A stretch of DNA of 7,349 bases from Paludibacter sp. (GTDB lineage Bacteria > Bacteroidota > Bacteroidia > Bacteroidales > Paludibacteraceae). Shown here piece after piece: positions 5,403-7,349 of this stretch; the first letter of the stretch is position 1; the number at the start of each line of letters is the position of its first letter. A program made the translations under genes and the position numbers. The stretch is taken from assembly GCA_009787075.1 (NCBI GenBank), contig WRGS01000155.1:1-7349 (forward strand). The letters are read 5' to 3'. The notes beneath the pieces were generated by a model. It was given only the letters and a program-made list of their open reading frames with translations, was not told the DNA's origin and ran no database searches.

Positions 5403-7004
5403 TTAAATATATTTTTTTATATCATACAATAATTTGTTCGGTCGTTTGATGTTGTTTGCACGTAAAAAATCTTTAAATATTTTTCGCGCTTTATGCCGAT
5501 TTTCACTTCGCTGTTTTTCTCTATCGGGGTCATGTTTTTTATTCAAAATGGAATTTTCTCTGTTTTTGTAAAAATAAACCGCATTAGGACAAAGAACAAC
5601 TTTATCAGCACAGTAAATCATTGGAATCATCACGGGCATATCTTCCATTGGAACTAATTCGGGAAAATAAAATTTATGTTTTGTCCAAAAATCTTTTTTG
5701 ATTAAATAACGCCATGCCCAACCACGCATTGCAACTTCGGTTTTTCTGATTTTATCAATATTTTCTGTCAAAACTTCGCTTTTTTCAAACCAAATGCTTT
5801 TTAGCGGTTTTTTTTCGTAAAACACCGAACAGGCAGATACATCTGCATTTGTTTTTTCTGATGCGCTTATCATAATTTCATAAAAATCAGGATTTAAAAA
5901 ATCGTCAGAATCCATAAAATGAAAATATTCACCTGTTGAATTTTCAACGCCCGAATGCCGTGCTGTGGGCAAACCGCTATTTTTTGAATGTTCAACAATT
6001 TTTATACGGTCATCTTCCTTGGCAATTTTTTTTACAATTTCTGCCGAATTATCTGTCGGACAATCCAAAACGCAAATAATTTCCAAGTTTCTGTATGTTT
6101 GAAAACGAACATAATCCAATGTCTGTTTCAGATATTTTTCCGCATTATAAATCGGAATAATTACGCTGATTTTTTTATTTGTTTTTCCGTATTCTATTGT
6201 GTCGTTTGTACAAACAGTTTTTCTGGTGCGAAGAGATACAAAACGAAGATAAAACCAATTCGGATTTTTAATTTTATTAATTTTTAGAAAATTTTTGATT
6301 TCATTTTTAACTTTTCGTACCTGTTCGAACCGTAATTTCTTCTGTTCTGGATTATAAATTTGCGTATTTAATATTGAATTTTCCCGATTTTTGTAAAAAT
6401 ACATCGCATCAGAACACAATGCTACTTTATTTGCATAAAAAATCACAGGAATCGCAACTGCAATATCTTCCATTACCGCCAAATTTGGAAAAATGAAATT
6501 ATTATTTTGCCAAAAACTTTTTTTTATTAAATATCTCCATATCCAGCCACGCAACAAAACTTTGGTTTTTTTTATTTTATCTTTACCAAATAAAACTTCA
6601 TTTTTTGAAAAGAGAATACTTTGTTTTGGTTGTTTTTCGTTGAAAACCGAAGATGCTGCAATATCAGCATCATTTTCAACAGCAGCATTTATCAAAATCT
6701 CATAAAAATCGGGACTTAACAAATCGTCAGAATCCATAAAATGAATATAGTCGCCCGTTGCTTTGCTAATTCCGATATTTCGAGTTTCACCCGCTCCGAT
6801 ATTTTTTACATTATAAATAATTTTTACGCGAGAATCTTCTTTTGCAATTTCATTGGCAATTTTTTCGGAATTATCTGTGGGACAATCTAATATGCAAATA
6901 ATTTCCAAATTTTTGTAAGTTTGAAAACGAACAGAATCCAATGTCTGTTTCAGATATTTTTCCGCATTATAAATCGGAATAATTACGCTGATTTTTTTGT
7001 TCAT
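5403..7004 (-). CDS. Tandem-duplicated, fused family 2 glycosyltransferase
   Basis: Seen: 533 residues with two full GT2 (GT-A fold) domains in one frame, at about 1-250 and 275-533. Each begins 'NKKISVIIPIYNAEKYLKQT' and has a 'DNS' loop, a 'FMDSDD' DxD motif (DSDD at 91-94 and 365-368) for metal and nucleotide-sugar binding, an 'RGWxWRYLIKK' segment, a 'MED' acidic motif (178-180 and 453-455) and 'YFYKNRENSILN'. Both halves keep these residues, so both may be active. The ATG at 7004 is chosen because an AAGGAG lies 10 nt upstream, the residue after it begins the GT2 fold as in domain 2, and an upstream ATG at 7118 would overlap the previous gene by over 100 nt. It probably adds two similar sugars, or one sugar twice, during surface polysaccharide assembly. 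Single-domain members are about 250-330 residues. A linker of about 25 residues with no recognised motif joins the halves. Confidence 0.9.
   Translation of the reverse strand: MNKKISVIIPIYNAEKYLKQTLDSVRFQTYKNLEIICILDCPTDNSEKIANEIAKEDSRVKIIYNVKNIGAGETRNIGISKATGDYIHFMDSDDLLSPDFYEILINAAVENDADIAASSVFNEKQPKQSILFSKNEVLFGKDKIKKTKVLLRGWIWRYLIKKSFWQNNNFIFPNLAVMEDIAVAIPVIFYANKVALCSDAMYFYKNRENSILNTQIYNPEQKKLRFEQVRKVKNEIKNFLKINKIKNPNWFYLRFVSLRTRKTVCTNDTIEYGKTNKKISVIIPIYNAEKYLKQTLDYVRFQTYRNLEIICVLDCPTDNSAEIVKKIAKEDDRIKIVEHSKNSGLPTARHSGVENSTGEYFHFMDSDDFLNPDFYEIMISASEKTNADVSACSVFYEKKPLKSIWFEKSEVLTENIDKIRKTEVAMRGWAWRYLIKKDFWTKHKFYFPELVPMEDMPVMIPMIYCADKVVLCPNAVYFYKNRENSILNKKHDPDREKQRSENRHKARKIFKDFLRANNIKRPNKLLYDIKKYI
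6113..6998 (-). repeat. Direct repeat inside the GT2 gene (64-nt identical arms, 822-bp period)
   Basis: Positions 6113-6176 and 6935-6998 are identical over 64 of 64 bases and lie 822 bp apart, exactly 274 codons. They encode the start of the two GT2 domains (codons 3-23 of each half). A second identical block of about 25 nt covers the DSDD motif in each half. Recombination between the arms would delete one domain in frame. Confidence 0.9.
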
Positions 7005-7006
7005 TT

Positions 7007-7348
7007 TTATATTTCTCCTTTGCAAAGTTTTGAAAAATATGTACCTGAATAATCGTCTCTGTATCGAACTCGATAAGTTGTTTTTTGGAAAAAAGAAGTC
7101 GTTCTTATTTTTTCCCACTCGTTTGCATCAAATTTTTCCAAAATGTTTTCTCCAATAAAAAGACTAATCTCGTCTTCGGGTATGTGAGGCATTTTTGCAA
7201 ACAAATCTTTTGCAATCAAATTCTTTTCAACCAATGCTTTAAACATCAGATGAATTTGATAATAGTCAAGTTTTTTTATCTCTTTTTTCCAATATTCTAT
7301 GCTCATTTGATACCATGCCTCACACAAAAAACTGCCTTTTTGGGAACG
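7007..7348 (-). CDS. Capsular polysaccharide synthesis-like glycosyltransferase, C-terminal fragment
   Basis: Seen: the frame is open to the right edge and ends at TAA (7007-7009), giving 113 residues. A TTG at 7327 is probably internal, because the residues before it (RSQKGSF) continue sensibly. 'KGSFLCEAWYQMSIEYWKKE' resembles the 'FMIAKPNN...LLEYWKKEE' stretch of the complete GT32-like protein in the same operon, and 'FFQKTTYRVRY...GTYFSKL' resembles the family's terminal 'HKLTY...' region. This fits the C-terminal third of a Caps_synth/GT32-like enzyme, and the nucleotide-sugar-binding part lies outside the window. It ends 2 nt before the next start, so it is tightly coupled to the double GT2 gene. 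Assignment rests on this short similarity and is moderate. Confidence 0.65.
   Translation of the reverse strand, partial: RSQKGSFLCEAWYQMSIEYWKKEIKKLDYYQIHLMFKALVEKNLIAKDLFAKMPHIPEDEISLFIGENILEKFDANEWEKIRTTSFFQKTTYRVRYRDDYSGTYFSKLCKGEI
7015..7020 (-). promoter_or_regulatory. Shine-Dalgarno site deciding the GT2 start
   Basis: The minus strand reads AAGGAG, then 10 nt, then ATG at 7004. The site overlaps the last codons of the upstream gene. Strong Shine-Dalgarno sequences are uncommon in Bacteroidota, and the other starts in this window lack one. It supports ATG 7004 over the ATG at 7118. Confidence 0.65.
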
Positions 7349-7349
7349 A

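Noticed and set aside
5988..6287. Plus-strand open frames opposite the GT2 gene (also at 6493-6705, 4796-4987 and 5195-5380)
   Set aside because: They are antisense shadows rich in Phe/Cys/Ile, as expected from A-rich coding DNA read in reverse, with no recognisable domain.
7005..7118. N-terminal extension of the double GT2 from an ATG at 7118
   Set aside because: It would overlap the upstream gene by over 100 nt, adds 38 residues outside the GT2 fold, and ignores the AAGGAG placed before ATG 7004.
7007..7327. TTG at 7327 as the start of a complete 106-residue gene
   Set aside because: The frame stays open to the right edge, and the sequence resembles only the C-terminal part of a larger glycosyltransferase.
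1..7349. CRISPR array, tRNA/rRNA gene, insertion sequence or transposase
   Set aside because: No spaced identical repeats, no cloverleaf-like or rRNA-like stretch and no transposase motif were seen. The direct repeats found lie within genes or are isolated.

Overview
The window looks like a piece of a chromosome from the phylum Bacteroidota, most likely order Bacteroidales. The grounds are AT-rich DNA, a secreted protein with a type IX secretion (T9SS) type A C-terminal sorting domain, a small 'YxxPxxEVVEL'-type acidic protein of the kind common in Bacteroidales, and mostly A/T leaders without Shine-Dalgarno sequences. Genus cannot be judged from the sequence.

Layout. (1) Positions 3-1361 (+): a polytopic membrane protein of the O-antigen polymerase/ligase (Wzy/WaaL) type, whose reading frame runs off the left edge. 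(2) 1362-1676: intergenic DNA with CCTCTCTCC-type hairpin repeats, then an AT-rich leader with 10-bp-phased repeats. (3) 1677-4004 (+): a 775-residue T9SS cargo protein with a Sec signal peptide. (4) 4024-4185 (+): an unannotated 53-residue acidic protein, 19 nt after the T9SS gene and followed by a strong intrinsic terminator at 4220-4251. (5) 4252-4435: a perfect 15-bp inverted repeat, three short hairpins in series and TTCGTG-type repeats, lying between convergent genes. (6) 4436-7348 (-): three glycosyltransferase genes read right to left. They are the C-terminal end of a capsular polysaccharide synthesis (GT32-like) protein running off the right edge, a fused double GT2 glycosyltransferase, and a complete capsular-synthesis GT32-like protein. 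Their spacing (2 nt and 10 nt) indicates one operon.

How it fits together. The polymerase/ligase-like protein and the three glycosyltransferases point to a surface polysaccharide (O-antigen or capsule) locus. The secreted T9SS protein and its small partner sit between the two glycan parts, bracketed by intergenic repeat clusters. T9SS type A cargo is often fixed to the cell surface through anionic LPS, so placement next to glycan genes is biologically plausible, but a functional link is inference.

The points most worth a second look are the 53-residue protein paired with the T9SS cargo, the internal duplication of the GT2 gene with a 64-nt stretch still identical between halves, and the intrusion of intergenic repeats into the 3' ends of two genes.
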